A DNA stretch of 64,000 nucleotides. Source: a bacterium. GTDB lineage: Bacteria > Desulfobacterota > DSWW01. The stretch is taken from assembly GCA_028277985.1 (NCBI GenBank), contig JANQFG010000007.1, positions 62,001 through 126,000 of the forward strand, written 5' to 3'. A program made the position numbers and the translations under genes. The notes below the pieces were generated by a model, which saw only the letters and a list, made by a program, of their open reading frames with translations, searched no databases and had not been told where the DNA came from. Positions 1-7,694 of this stretch are shown here, one piece after another; the stretch's first letter is position 1, and each line of letters opens with the position of its first letter.

Positions 1-1
1 C

Positions 2-67
2 GACCTCGAGCCGTACGATTACGATCCCGCGAGCGGCACCCTGACCGTACGGCAGTGGGATGAATGA
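2..67 (+). CDS. C-terminal end of an unidentified protein (partial)
   Basis: Only the last 21 codons and a TGA stop are in the window. The reading frame starting at base 2 is open from the left edge and ends in Val-Arg-Gln-Trp-Asp-Glu. The fragment is acidic and polar, with alternating Tyr and Asp, and does not resemble a membrane segment. The family cannot be named from so little. It runs toward the minus-strand gene that ends at 118, so the two are convergent with about 50 bases between their stops. No terminator is evident in that gap. Confidence 0.4.
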   Translation, partial: DLEPYDYDPASGTLTVRQWDE

Positions 68-117
68 ACCTCTCCGTTCGAGGTTCTGACGATTCCCCCC
101 GGCGCGAGCGACTGGAT

Positions 118-615
118 CTATCTCGGGTTCATGGCCAGGTAGTCCTTGACAAACACCCCCACCAGATCGCCGACGACCTGACGGATCCGTCTCAGGTCGT
201 GGGACCGCGTCATGCCGAACGTCCCCCGCTCCCACGTCTGCACCGTGGTGCGGACGCCGCTGCAATCGAGCAACGCGTCCTGAAACAGGGCAACAGATAC
301 GGAATAGACGTGAGATCCCAACTTCGTCTTGACCGTTCCGACGCTCACGTAAAGCCATGGGGCCCCGGGGGTTTGAAGCCTCTCCTGTCTTGCAAGGACG
401 TCGATGCCTGCCCCGATAAGCGTCCTCAACACATCCCCCTCGAGGAGGTTCTTGTTCAAGCCGTCCCGCACGGCATCCGGGTTGAGATCGCCGATCACGA
501 TCTGAACGCCCTCTATGCCGCGCAGGGTCTGCCAGTTTCTCGCCGCAATCGTCTCCCCGGCACACGTGAAGACACACAGGGTGACAACAACAGAGAACCA
601 TATCGTGCGATTCAT
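118..615 (-). CDS. Exported conserved hypothetical protein, 165 aa
   Basis: The product starts with a Sec-type signal peptide: Asn-Arg, a hydrophobic core at about residues 5-18, and a likely cleavage site near Ala24-Ala25. The mature part begins with a segment of the form LRGIEGVQIVIGDLNPDA, continues through a PWLYVSVG strand, and ends in a V-DLV-VF-DYLAMNP segment. I recognise this pattern from a widespread family of about 160-aa uncharacterised periplasmic proteins of proteobacteria; its function is not known. It is isolated between a plus-strand gene end and a 220-base gap. Two Cys remain in the mature protein region. I assign no biochemical role. Confidence 0.7.
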   Translation of the reverse strand: MNRTIWFSVVVTLCVFTCAGETIAARNWQTLRGIEGVQIVIGDLNPDAVRDGLNKNLLEGDVLRTLIGAGIDVLARQERLQTPGAPWLYVSVGTVKTKLGSHVYSVSVALFQDALLDCSGVRTTVQTWERGTFGMTRSHDLRRIRQVVGDLVGVFVKDYLAMNPR

Positions 616-711
616 GTTCCCCCCTCTCGGAATCTTCGAACGTCGACACCTGTTTCATAATCCAATTCAGGCTGCGGGCGCAAGCGTCTTTGTCTCAGAG
701 GATCAACAGGA

Positions 712-740
712 TTGACACGAAACAGGCCCCCGGGGACAAT
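712..740 (+). promoter_or_regulatory. Sigma70-type promoter with a structured leader
   Basis: TTGACA at 712-717 is followed after 17 bases by GACAAT at 735-740, placing a start near 747. The transcript would have a leader of about 90 bases before the ATG at 840. The leader contains a nested hairpin: GGCCA (767-771) pairs with TGGCC (797-801), and CCGG (777-780) pairs with CCGG (787-790) inside it. It matches no riboswitch class that I can recognise. Confidence 0.45.
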
Positions 741-839
741 GGTAGCCCCCGTAGGCAAGCAGCGTAGGCCAGAACTCCGGTTCGTGCCGGCACCCTTGGC
801 CCACCCGGAAGAAAACCGATATCGAACCAGGGATTCCCC

Positions 840-1106
840 ATGAGAACGATGCCGATGAAGCCCCTGAAGAAGGTGAGGGTGGACCAGGAGGACCAGACCC
901 GCTACACCATCACCGTGCTTTCTCCGCTAAGGGATCAGGCCGACTTCGAGGAGATCATCCGGGAAGATGTGCGCGCCGCCCTCGGGCCCTTCGACGTCTT
1001 TGTGAACGCGGACTGGGAAACCCGAAGTTTTACGCTGGTCACGCAAGATTTCTACACTTTCAAGCACAAACTCATCTATCGAAGATACCTTGTCAGGGAC
1101 GAATAG
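840..1106 (+). CDS. Small hypothetical protein, 88 aa
   Basis: A basic N-terminus (Lys-rich, residues 7-12) leads into a mixed alpha/beta small protein with a DFEEIIREDVRAALG helix and a Phe/Tyr-rich C-terminus. There is no signal peptide, membrane segment or known motif. Ribosome binding is weak (AGGGA about 8 bases before ATG 840), and the in-frame ATG at 849 is an alternative start. It lies 26 bases upstream of the Tes-like radical SAM gene on the same strand, behind a plausible promoter at 712, so the two may be co-transcribed. I do not recognise the family. Confidence 0.5.
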   Translation: MRTMPMKPLKKVRVDQEDQTRYTITVLSPLRDQADFEEIIREDVRAALGPFDVFVNADWETRSFTLVTQDFYTFKHKLIYRRYLVRDE

Positions 1107-1132
1107 GGCAGGGAGAGCCGGATCACGGGCGG

Positions 1133-2503
1133 ATGGTGAACGAACGGAAAAGAGAAATCGAGACCTCGAGTCTCTGTCCCGAATGCCTCGCAAAGGTGCC
1201 CGCGGTGATCCGCGAGGCATCGTCAGGCGCGATCATGGAGAAACAGTGCCCGGATCACGGCTCATTCCGTGCCGTGGTCTCGAGCGACCTGGACACATAC
1301 CTCAAGCTCGTTCAATCGGCGAGGAAGGTCACAAAGCCCGAGCGTTACGGTGCCCGCACGGACGAGGGATGCCCGGATGATTGCGGTCTGTGTCCCTCCC
1401 ACGAGCAGCACACATGCCTCGCTATCCTGGAGGTCACCTCCCGGTGCGATCTGGGTTGTCCGGTTTGCCTGGCCTCCTCCGTGCCGGAAGGATACGATAT
1501 CGATGCCCTCGCAGCAGAGGCTGCCCTCGGGACGCTGATCCGGAATGAAGGCCGGCCGCCTCCCCTTCAGTTGAGTGGTGGTGAGCCTTCTTTGCACGAA
1601 GATCTCCTGACGATCATCGAGAAGGCCGCCTCTCTGGGTTACGGGAAGATCGAGATCGACACAAACGGAACAAGGCTCGCCCGCGACCCTTCCTTTGCAG
1701 AGCAACTCCGGGAGGCGGGGCTTGCGCAGGTCTACCTTCAGATGGACGGCCTGGAGCCCGGCATTTCCGAGTCCATCCGTGGAGCGGATCTCACAGAGAC
1801 GAAACACCGGGCCATCGAGAACTGCAAGCGGGCAGGGTTGCAGGTGGCGCTGTCCGTGACGGTTGTTCCAGGGGTGAACGATCATTGCCTTTGGGAGATG
1901 ATCCGGTTTGGAATGGACCAGGGGCTGACGGGGATCAATTTCCAGTCGGTCACCCTCAGCGGCCGCTATCCGCAACCCCTCTCCCAGGGCGCGGAGCGAT
2001 TCACCCTCGGGCATTTCATCCGTGGCGTCGAGCTGCAGAGCGGCGGCAGGTTGCGGGCGACGGATCTCACGCCTCTGCCCTGTCCGGATCCCCGTTGCGG
2101 GGTCATGACCTATACCCTTGTGAGCAAAGGCGAGCTCGTTCCCCTCAACCGTCTCCTCGGGGATGACCCGTTGCTAGAGCACGTGGCCGACATGAACGAC
2201 TGGGATGTGATCATCCAGCAGGTGCAGCTGGAGGGAGCAGCCTGTGGGTGCGGACCGGCTGCCGCCTGTTCGAGCCCCCCTTCGGATCTGCTCGCGCTGT
2301 TCGATGAGGCCGACTACTACTCCATAGGCTTCCACGGGATGATGGACGCCTTCAACTTCGACCTGGACCGCGCGAGACACTGCTGCATCCATGAGCTGAC
2401 ACCGGATGGTCGACTCATCCCATTCTGTCTTTACAACACGAAATACCGTGAACGGCGATCTATGCAGAGATCAAACGGAGAAAATACGACCCTCTGGTAT
2501 TAG
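1133..2503 (+). CDS. Tes-like radical SAM protein (MJ0619 family)
   Basis: This 456-aa radical SAM enzyme has the layout of the archaeal tetraether synthase (Tes) family. An N-terminal Cys-rich region (LCPEC near residue 18, then CPDHGSF near 43) is followed by a CPDDCGLCPSHEQHTC linker near residues 82-97. The radical SAM motif CxxxCxxC is at Cys105, Cys109 and Cys112, followed by a LSGGEP motif. The C-terminal half carries further Cys including CGCG and a paired CC near the end, as expected for auxiliary clusters. Known members of this family in archaea join lipid tails; bacterial relatives are proposed to make membrane-spanning lipids, but many are uncharacterised. ATG 1133 is chosen with a GGGAG site about 17 bases upstream, which is somewhat distant. 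The substrate cannot be read from sequence. Confidence 0.8.
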   Translation: MVNERKREIETSSLCPECLAKVPAVIREASSGAIMEKQCPDHGSFRAVVSSDLDTYLKLVQSARKVTKPERYGARTDEGCPDDCGLCPSHEQHTCLAILEVTSRCDLGCPVCLASSVPEGYDIDALAAEAALGTLIRNEGRPPPLQLSGGEPSLHEDLLTIIEKAASLGYGKIEIDTNGTRLARDPSFAEQLREAGLAQVYLQMDGLEPGISESIRGADLTETKHRAIENCKRAGLQVALSVTVVPGVNDHCLWEMIRFGMDQGLTGINFQSVTLSGRYPQPLSQGAERFTLGHFIRGVELQSGGRLRATDLTPLPCPDPRCGVMTYTLVSKGELVPLNRLLGDDPLLEHVADMNDWDVIIQQVQLEGAACGCGPAAACSSPPSDLLALFDEADYYSIGFHGMMDAFNFDLDRARHCCIHELTPDGRLIPFCLYNTKYRERRSMQRSNGENTTLWY

Positions 2504-2607
2504 CTTCTAGCATTTAGGTGTCAGCCCTCCCACCCCCGCGCCCGCATTTTGTGTGGAGTGGGGTGGAGCTAATACCTGAAACCTGCTCTTGAAGACAAGG
2601 AGGCGAG

Positions 2608-3642
2608 ATGAGCCCGAGGCGTAAAATGAAGACCCGATATCGGAGATTCTCCCAATTCACGGACATCGGAGGCATAAAGAGCGCAATCGGAGAGATGAGG
2701 GGGCTGGGCTACCCGAAGCAGCCGCCCTTGAACAAGCAGGCCACGGGTCGGGAAAGGGATTCCGGGTTCGATGAGCAGTGGTTCGTGGAAACGATCCAGG
2801 GCAAGATCGCTACCCATCCGGACAACAGCATGGAGTATCCCTTTTTCGGGGAAAGGGTCTTCGACGAGCCCCTCGTAGGCTTTGTCAGGGGGGACGACCC
2901 GATCTTCCAGGATCTGAAGCGAATCATCGGGCCCCACCACCTCACCCCGGCCGAAATCATGGCGTGGCAGGCGGACAACAACGGCGTTCCCGCCCCTTCG
3001 GCGGCCGACCTGAGCGTGGTTTCCTTTGTCATGCCGATCACAAAGAAGACCAAGGACGAGAACGCCTCGCAAGCGGACTGGCTCTCGGAACGATGGGCCC
3101 AGACCCGGATGCACGGCGAGCTGTTCAGCCAGAGCTTCGTGCGGGAAATCGTCACCTACCTCATGAGCCGGGGCGTCCTCGCCGTATCGCCCGATGTCAC
3201 CCCGAAGATGCGGAAGATGAGATATCCGAATGTGGGGTGGGCATCCCCCTGGTCCCACCGCCACATAGCCTATGCGGCCGGGCTGGGCACTTTCGGCATG
3301 CATGACTTCCTGATCACCGAGAAGGGTTGCGGCCACCGGGTGGGCAGCTTCGTGGTCAACCTCAGGCTGGAGCCGAATCGAAAGCGGCCAGACGACATCC
3401 ATGCCTATTGTCTTCAATACCAGGGCAAGAAGTGCATGAAATGTGCGGCAAGGTGCCCCGTGGACGCGATTACGGTAGAGGATGCCCACGACAAGGAAGG
3501 TTGCTATCAGAGGGTGGCAAAGTCGATTCCCCACTGTAACCAGAACTACCATATCTTCATCTACGGATGCGCGCTCTGCGCGACGGGTGTGCCCTGCGAG
3601 TCGCACATACCCCCGGCGTTGCGTAAGAACGTCCCTGGGTGA
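2608..3642 (+). CDS. QueG/RdhA-like cobamide-type 4Fe-4S reductase homologue
   Basis: The 344-aa protein has a central segment WSHRHIAYAAGLGTFGMHD (near residues 219-237) and GHRVGSFVV, typical of the corrinoid-binding fold shared by epoxyqueuosine reductase QueG and reductive dehalogenases. Two 4Fe-4S motifs follow: Cys276, Cys279 and Cys283-Pro for the first, and Cys321, Cys324 and Pro-Cys330 for the second. There is no Tat signal, so it is unlikely to be a classical respiratory dehalogenase, which is exported. Start ATG 2608 has a perfect AAGGAGG site eight bases upstream. It lies 104 bases after the Tes-like gene on the same strand. The call as a cytoplasmic corrinoid/iron-sulfur reductase is solid; the substrate is unknown. 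Confidence 0.8.
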   Translation: MSPRRKMKTRYRRFSQFTDIGGIKSAIGEMRGLGYPKQPPLNKQATGRERDSGFDEQWFVETIQGKIATHPDNSMEYPFFGERVFDEPLVGFVRGDDPIFQDLKRIIGPHHLTPAEIMAWQADNNGVPAPSAADLSVVSFVMPITKKTKDENASQADWLSERWAQTRMHGELFSQSFVREIVTYLMSRGVLAVSPDVTPKMRKMRYPNVGWASPWSHRHIAYAAGLGTFGMHDFLITEKGCGHRVGSFVVNLRLEPNRKRPDDIHAYCLQYQGKKCMKCAARCPVDAITVEDAHDKEGCYQRVAKSIPHCNQNYHIFIYGCALCATGVPCESHIPPALRKNVPG

Positions 3643-3660
3643 GGCCACTCAAATTCCATG

Positions 3661-3689
3661 TTGACAGGCATGGATGAGACGACTATAAT
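3661..3689 (+). promoter_or_regulatory. Perfect consensus sigma70 promoter
   Basis: TTGACA at 3661-3666 and TATAAT at 3684-3689 are separated by exactly 17 bases, a full match to the sigma70 consensus. Transcription would start near 3696. No open reading frame of note follows before a strong terminator at 3780-3813, which points to a short non-coding transcript. Confidence 0.85.
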
Positions 3690-3695
3690 CTTCCA

Positions 3696-3813
3696 ACTGA
3701 AATATTTCGTACTGAAAGTTCTTGTGTCAATGTCAGGCTGACGGCCTGCGAAGGCTGATTCGATGGTTCCTTACAGAAAGGGGCGCCCGGTAATCGGGAC
3801 GCCCCTTTTTTTT
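3696..3813 (+). ncRNA. Candidate small RNA (about 118 nt)
   Basis: This stretch lies between a perfect sigma70 promoter (3661-3689) and a rho-independent terminator with eight T residues. The transcript contains an internal hairpin, CAGGC (3734-3738) with GCCTG (3744-3748) around a five-base loop, a second possible pairing with AGGCTG just after it, and an unpaired A/U-rich 5' part. It matches no SRP RNA, 6S RNA, tmRNA or riboswitch pattern that I can recall. An alternative is a transcription-attenuated leader of asnB, whose ATG is at 3938; the 124 bases between the terminator and asnB, including its own Shine-Dalgarno site, leave either reading open. Confidence 0.55.
3780..3813 (+). terminator. 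Rho-independent terminator
   Basis: A stem GGGGCG-CCCG / CGGG-A-CGCCCC, with a five-base loop and one bulged A, is followed by eight T residues at 3806-3813. It ends the candidate small RNA and may also insulate asnB from upstream transcription. Confidence 0.85.
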
Positions 3814-3937
3814 GCCCATCAAGCAGCGCTTGAAATCAGAGGTCTGTTTTAAGGGACGCTTAATAAAGGGAAAACACAATAAAAATAGTAAGTTAGGCGT
3901 CTGATCTCAGAACGAGAGGGAAGGAGGGTTCATCTGT

Positions 3938-5587
3938 ATGTGTGGTATAGCCGGGTGTTTCGGGGGACGGGACGAAGAGACGATCCAACGAATGCTTGAC
4001 GCCATGCCCCATCGGGGCCCCAACGATCGAGGGATTCACATGGTCAACGGGACCGTGCTGGGCCACACTCGTCTTTCGATCGTCGACGTGGCCGGAGGGC
4101 ATCAGCCGATTCTGTGCAACGGCGGCGGGGCCGGCATCGTCGGCAACGGAGAAATATACAACTTCAGGAGGTTACGGCGAAAACTGGCCTCCACAACCCC
4201 CTTCAAGACCCAGTCCGATACGGAGACCATTCTCCACCTCTACAGGGAAAAGGGCCCGGACTGCGTCCATGACCTGGACGGCATGTTCGCTTTTGCGATT
4301 TACGACGGGGACGATTTCATGCTTGCCCGGGATCCTATCGGCATCAAACCCCTTTACTACGGGCATTTGGGGGACCGACTCTACTTCGCCTCCGAGCTCG
4401 GGGCCATGACTCTGGCCGGGGTGAATGAGGTCCACGAGTTTCCGGCCGGCCACTACTACACGCCGGACAGAGGCTTTGTCGAGTACTACAGGATTCCGCA
4501 GATCGAGGACCACCTTCTGACGGACGTGGACGATGCCTGCGAACTCATCCGGGACACCTTTGTCGAGGCGGTGAAGAAGAGGCTGCTTTCGGACAGGGAG
4601 ATCCACGTGGGCTCTTTCTGCAGCGGAGGGCTGGACAGCAGCCTGGTAGCCGCCATAGCAGCGGAGGAGATTCCGAACCTGCACACCTTTGTCGTGGGCA
4701 TGCGAGATGAGAACGGCGAAGAGAGCGACGATTTGAAGGCGTCACGGATCGCGGCCAAACACATCGGTTCGACCCATCACGAGCTGATCTTCACCGAAGA
4801 AGAGTACTACGAAGCCCTTCCCACGGTCATCCGAAAGCTGGAAAGCTACGACCCTTCGCTGGTCCGATGCGCGGTTCCCTGCTACTTCACCTGCAAGCTG
4901 GCCGCGGACTATGTGACCGTGGTCCTCACAGGTGAGGGGGCGGACGAGGTCTTCACCGGGTACCACTACATGAAACACTTCCCCATGGGTCTCCTCAACA
5001 AGGAGGCGAGGCGCTGCATCGGGAATCTCCACAACATCAATCTCCAGCGGGCCGACCGGATGGGCATGCTGTTCAGCCTGGAGTTGCGGGTGCCTTTCCT
5101 CGACGTGGCCATGATCGATCTGGCCATGAAGATCCCTCCGGAGCTCAAGATCCGAGAATCCGAGAAGGTCGGGGCAAAGATCGAGAAGTGGATCCTCCGA
5201 AAGGCCTTTGAGAATGAGGGTTATCTTCCCGACGAGATTCTCTGGCGCTACAAGGTCCAGTACACCCAGGGCGCCGGCTGCGAGAGCCTGGGCGAGAGCC
5301 TGGCGGAGAAGGAGATGAGCGAAGAGGAGTACCAGCGCATCAAGGCGGAGAATCCGGGGGCCGTGATCAACAGCCGGGAGGCGGCTTACTACTTCAAGAT
5401 CTTCCGGCAGTTCCACCCGCAGGATTCGATCCTCGGATCCATCGGCATCTGGACGGGCTTCGACTTTGAGGAAGAGCGGGAACAGGTCCGGGGCACGGTG
5501 GACGGAGACCGGAAGCACGTGCTCGATGACGAGGAGAACGGGAAGCCGGCAGGTTCCGCAGAAGACCAGCCGTCCCGTATGTCCTGA
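3938..5587 (+). CDS. asnB: Asparagine synthase (glutamine-hydrolysing)
   Basis: This enzyme makes asparagine from aspartate, ATP and glutamine in the cytoplasm. The protein is 549 aa, near the usual length. Cys2 directly after the initiator Met is the glutaminase nucleophile (MCGIAG), followed by the class II amidotransferase motifs HRGPN and GNGEIYN. The synthetase domain has the PP-loop SGGLDSS at residues 229-235 and TGEGADEVFTGY further on. The start is fixed by the need for Cys2 and by a GAAGGAGGG site upstream of ATG 3938. The last 40 residues are acidic and not part of the catalytic fold. It runs convergent to the TPP enzyme, with a 116-bp inverted repeat between them. Some members modify peptides or sugars instead; nothing nearby argues for that. 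Confidence 0.92.
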   Translation: MCGIAGCFGGRDEETIQRMLDAMPHRGPNDRGIHMVNGTVLGHTRLSIVDVAGGHQPILCNGGGAGIVGNGEIYNFRRLRRKLASTTPFKTQSDTETILHLYREKGPDCVHDLDGMFAFAIYDGDDFMLARDPIGIKPLYYGHLGDRLYFASELGAMTLAGVNEVHEFPAGHYYTPDRGFVEYYRIPQIEDHLLTDVDDACELIRDTFVEAVKKRLLSDREIHVGSFCSGGLDSSLVAAIAAEEIPNLHTFVVGMRDENGEESDDLKASRIAAKHIGSTHHELIFTEEEYYEALPTVIRKLESYDPSLVRCAVPCYFTCKLAADYVTVVLTGEGADEVFTGYHYMKHFPMGLLNKEARRCIGNLHNINLQRADRMGMLFSLELRVPFLDVAMIDLAMKIPPELKIRESEKVGAKIEKWILRKAFENEGYLPDEILWRYKVQYTQGAGCESLGESLAEKEMSEEEYQRIKAENPGAVINSREAAYYFKIFRQFHPQDSILGSIGIWTGFDFEEEREQVRGTVDGDRKHVLDDEENGKPAGSAEDQPSRMS

Positions 5588-5591
5588 GCCC

Positions 5592-5707
5592 GCATATTGC
5601 ACGAAACTTCGAAGCGAGAGTGGTGGAAGTGCCCGAAATCCGGGCCCGGACGGCCATGAAGATTCCGTGCTTCCACCGCTCGCAGCCGGAGACTCTGTGC
5701 AATATGC
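5592..5707. repeat. 116-bp imperfect inverted repeat between convergent genes
   Basis: The ends are a perfect 11-bp inverted pair, GCATATTGCAC (5592-5602) and GTGCAATATGC (5697-5707). Inside them a second arm pair, GCGAG-N3-GGTGGAAG and CTTCCACC-G-CTCGC, continues the symmetry, and the centre is GC-rich. It fills nearly the whole gap between asnB and the TPP-enzyme gene. It could be a small non-autonomous repeat element (MITE-like) or a large bidirectional terminator hairpin; there is no T-run at either end, which favours the repeat reading. Confidence 0.65.
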
Positions 5708-5718
5708 TCTGGCCCGGT

Positions 5719-7524
5719 CTATTCTTCCTGTTCCGGAAGGATGCCCTTGACCCACTCGTCCGGGTTCATGACCGGTGGCTGGTCCCACCGGATCGGTATA
5801 GGCAGGAGCGCGTTCCGGTACCCGGGGTCTGCCGGGTCGATATCCACGTCGAGCAGGAGGGGTTGCTTCCCCGTGAGACCGGCCTTCACGGCCGGTTTGA
5901 GGGCTGCGGGACTGGAGATCTTCTTCGCGGCAATGCCCAGGGATTCTGCCAGTTTGACGTAATCCGGGCTCCAGGTCTCGCCCGTTTCCTCGATCCTTGT
6001 GTCGCAGAACGAGGACCTCCCATAAACCACATCCATTGCCTCCCGTTCGATCCCGATCGTTCGATTGTTCAGGATGACCCAGATCACCGGTATCCCGTAC
6101 TCGCATGCCGTCGAAATCGAAAGCCCGCACATCATGAAAGATCCGTCTCCCACGATCGAAACGGTCGGGTGCTCCGGGTTGCCGAGCCTGGCCCCGAGCG
6201 CGCCGGCACAGCCCCAGCCCATGCGGGCGAAATGGCCGTTGTTCGTGGCCACGAAGCGGGATCGGGCCGAGAAGAACGCCGGAGCGAACAGCAGGAGATT
6301 GCCCGTGTCGAACAGCACCGAGGTTTCCGGGTCGGTCTCCGCAATCACTTCGGAGACGTCGGCGAGCAGCCTGGCATTGGACAGGGGAGCGGCTTCCGAC
6401 CGGATCAGCCCTTCGATTTGACCGAGCCACTCCTTTTTCCAGGTTTCCAGCTCGTCCAGCCAGGGTTTGTGCTTGTCCGGGGCGACCCTCTCCCTTCTCG
6501 CCGTTCTTGCCAGCCCTTCCAGGGCCAGCCTTCCGTCTGCCACCATCGCGACGTCGGATGGGTAGTTGCGGGACAGCTCGATCGGATCCACGTCGATGTG
6601 GACCAGCTTGGTGGACTCGGGGATCGGATACATGTTCCAGGCGAGGGTGTTGAAGTCGTGGAACCGCACGCCCACCCCGATCAGGAGATCGCACTCGCGG
6701 GCCGCCCGAAACCCTTGGCCGGTGCCGGACGGGTCCAGCACCCCCAGGCTGAGAGGATGGGCCTCGCTGAGGGCTCCCTTACCGGAAAAGCTCGTACCCA
6801 CCGGAACCTGGAATTCCTCGGCAAACACTCTAAGGGCGTCGTGAGCCAGGGCATTGTGAATTCCGCTGCCGGCGAGGATCAGGGGCCTTGCCGATGCCTT
6901 GAGAAGTTCGGCCGCCTTGTCGAGGCCTGCCGGACTTGGGCCTGCCGGGTGAATGTGTGTCCAGGGCGCAGCCTCCGGGATCGATTCGATCTCGATCTCG
7001 GTGTGCTGGATGTCGAAGGGAATCTGGACCAGAACCGGCCCGGGCCTGCCTGAAATCGCCTCTTTGTAAGCGCGGACCACGGTTTCGAGGGCCGTGTCCG
7101 GCCTCGTGACGAGCGCGGCCTTCTTGCAGATCGGCTTGACCACCTGGGTGAACTCTTCCGGACCGTAGCGATAGCATTCCTCGAAACAGCCCTTGTCGAA
7201 CCATTGCGTGGGGCCGGCGCCCGCGATGATCAGCATGGCGGAGGACTCGTAGAACGCGTTGGCCAGGGCCGCACAGATGTTCATGTTGCCCGGTCCCACC
7301 GTGGTGAGCACCACGGGCAGGGGCGGCTTCCGGCGAACCCTCCAGTAGCAGTCGGCCAGATGGACCGCCGCGTCTTCCGCGTTCGTCTTGATTCCCCGGA
7401 TATTGCTCTCGTGCTCGACAGCGTCGAGCATGGCCCAGTTTCCGTGTCCGTTGTAGCCCGCGGCGATTTCGACGCCGGCCTGCTCGAGAAAACGTACGAT
7501 GGCTTTTGCGACGGTCAGTTTCAT
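5719..7524 (-). CDS. Thiamine-diphosphate enzyme, acetolactate synthase-like
   Basis: The 601-aa protein has the three-domain layout of the acetolactate synthase/benzoylformate decarboxylase superfamily. The catalytic Glu that activates ThDP is in the NAEDAAVHLAD segment near residue 49, and the ThDP/Mg motif is GDGSF, about 26 residues on, then NN. The central FAD-binding-type domain is present in sequence, although whether FAD is bound cannot be told. It lacks a neighbouring regulatory small subunit, so valine/isoleucine synthesis is not assured; other 2-keto acid decarboxylases or lyases are possible. ATG 7524 is preferred over GTG 7539 because AAGGAAGG lies directly upstream of it. A promoter is at 7570-7599. 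Confidence 0.85.
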   Translation of the reverse strand: MKLTVAKAIVRFLEQAGVEIAAGYNGHGNWAMLDAVEHESNIRGIKTNAEDAAVHLADCYWRVRRKPPLPVVLTTVGPGNMNICAALANAFYESSAMLIIAGAGPTQWFDKGCFEECYRYGPEEFTQVVKPICKKAALVTRPDTALETVVRAYKEAISGRPGPVLVQIPFDIQHTEIEIESIPEAAPWTHIHPAGPSPAGLDKAAELLKASARPLILAGSGIHNALAHDALRVFAEEFQVPVGTSFSGKGALSEAHPLSLGVLDPSGTGQGFRAARECDLLIGVGVRFHDFNTLAWNMYPIPESTKLVHIDVDPIELSRNYPSDVAMVADGRLALEGLARTARRERVAPDKHKPWLDELETWKKEWLGQIEGLIRSEAAPLSNARLLADVSEVIAETDPETSVLFDTGNLLLFAPAFFSARSRFVATNNGHFARMGWGCAGALGARLGNPEHPTVSIVGDGSFMMCGLSISTACEYGIPVIWVILNNRTIGIEREAMDVVYGRSSFCDTRIEETGETWSPDYVKLAESLGIAAKKISSPAALKPAVKAGLTGKQPLLLDVDIDPADPGYRNALLPIPIRWDQPPVMNPDEWVKGILPEQEE

Positions 7525-7569
7525 GGCCTTCCTTTCCACTTCGGTCTACAGTCGCCGAATTTGCGGGGG

Positions 7570-7599
7570 AGTATACAGGCAGGGGTCTTTTCGGATCAA
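7570..7599 (-). promoter_or_regulatory. Promoter of the TPP-enzyme gene
   Basis: Read on the minus strand: TTGATC (7594-7599), 18 bases, then TATACT (7570-7575). The predicted start is about 40 bases before ATG 7524. The -35 element is only moderately conserved. Confidence 0.5.
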
Positions 7600-7612
7600 G
7601 GAGAAGCACACA

Positions 7613-7647
7613 AGAAAAGGGCCACACCCTTCTCGAGGATATGGCCC
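7613..7647 (-). terminator. Likely rho-independent terminator of the 7695 lipoprotein gene
   Basis: Read on the minus strand, GGGCCA (7642-7647) pairs with TGGCCC (7619-7624) across a 17-base loop, followed by TTTTC. It lies downstream of the lipoprotein stop at 7695 and upstream of the next gene's promoter. The loop is long and the T-run short, so this is tentative. Confidence 0.4.
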
Positions 7648-7694
7648 GATATTTCGTCGATGGGTCTTAGGTAAGCTCGGCTGCTCCGTCAAGA

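Noticed and set aside
64..660. Open plus-strand frame of 198 codons
   Set aside because: It is the antisense shadow of the exported protein at 118-615; it lacks a signal peptide, ribosome site and sensible composition.
700..830. Possible riboswitch or tRNA-like element
   Set aside because: Stems are visible, but no conserved riboswitch box or tRNA acceptor/T-loop pattern could be identified, so it is reported only as a structured leader.
4742..6694. Long minus-strand frame of 650 codons
   Set aside because: It runs across two genes (asnB antisense, and an alternative frame of the TPP enzyme) and the inverted repeat; its composition is Arg/Gly/Pro-rich, typical of a shadow in GC-rich DNA.
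5620..7053. Plus-strand frame of 477 codons over the TPP gene
   Set aside because: The minus-strand TPP enzyme has clear motifs and a ribosome site, while this frame has none.
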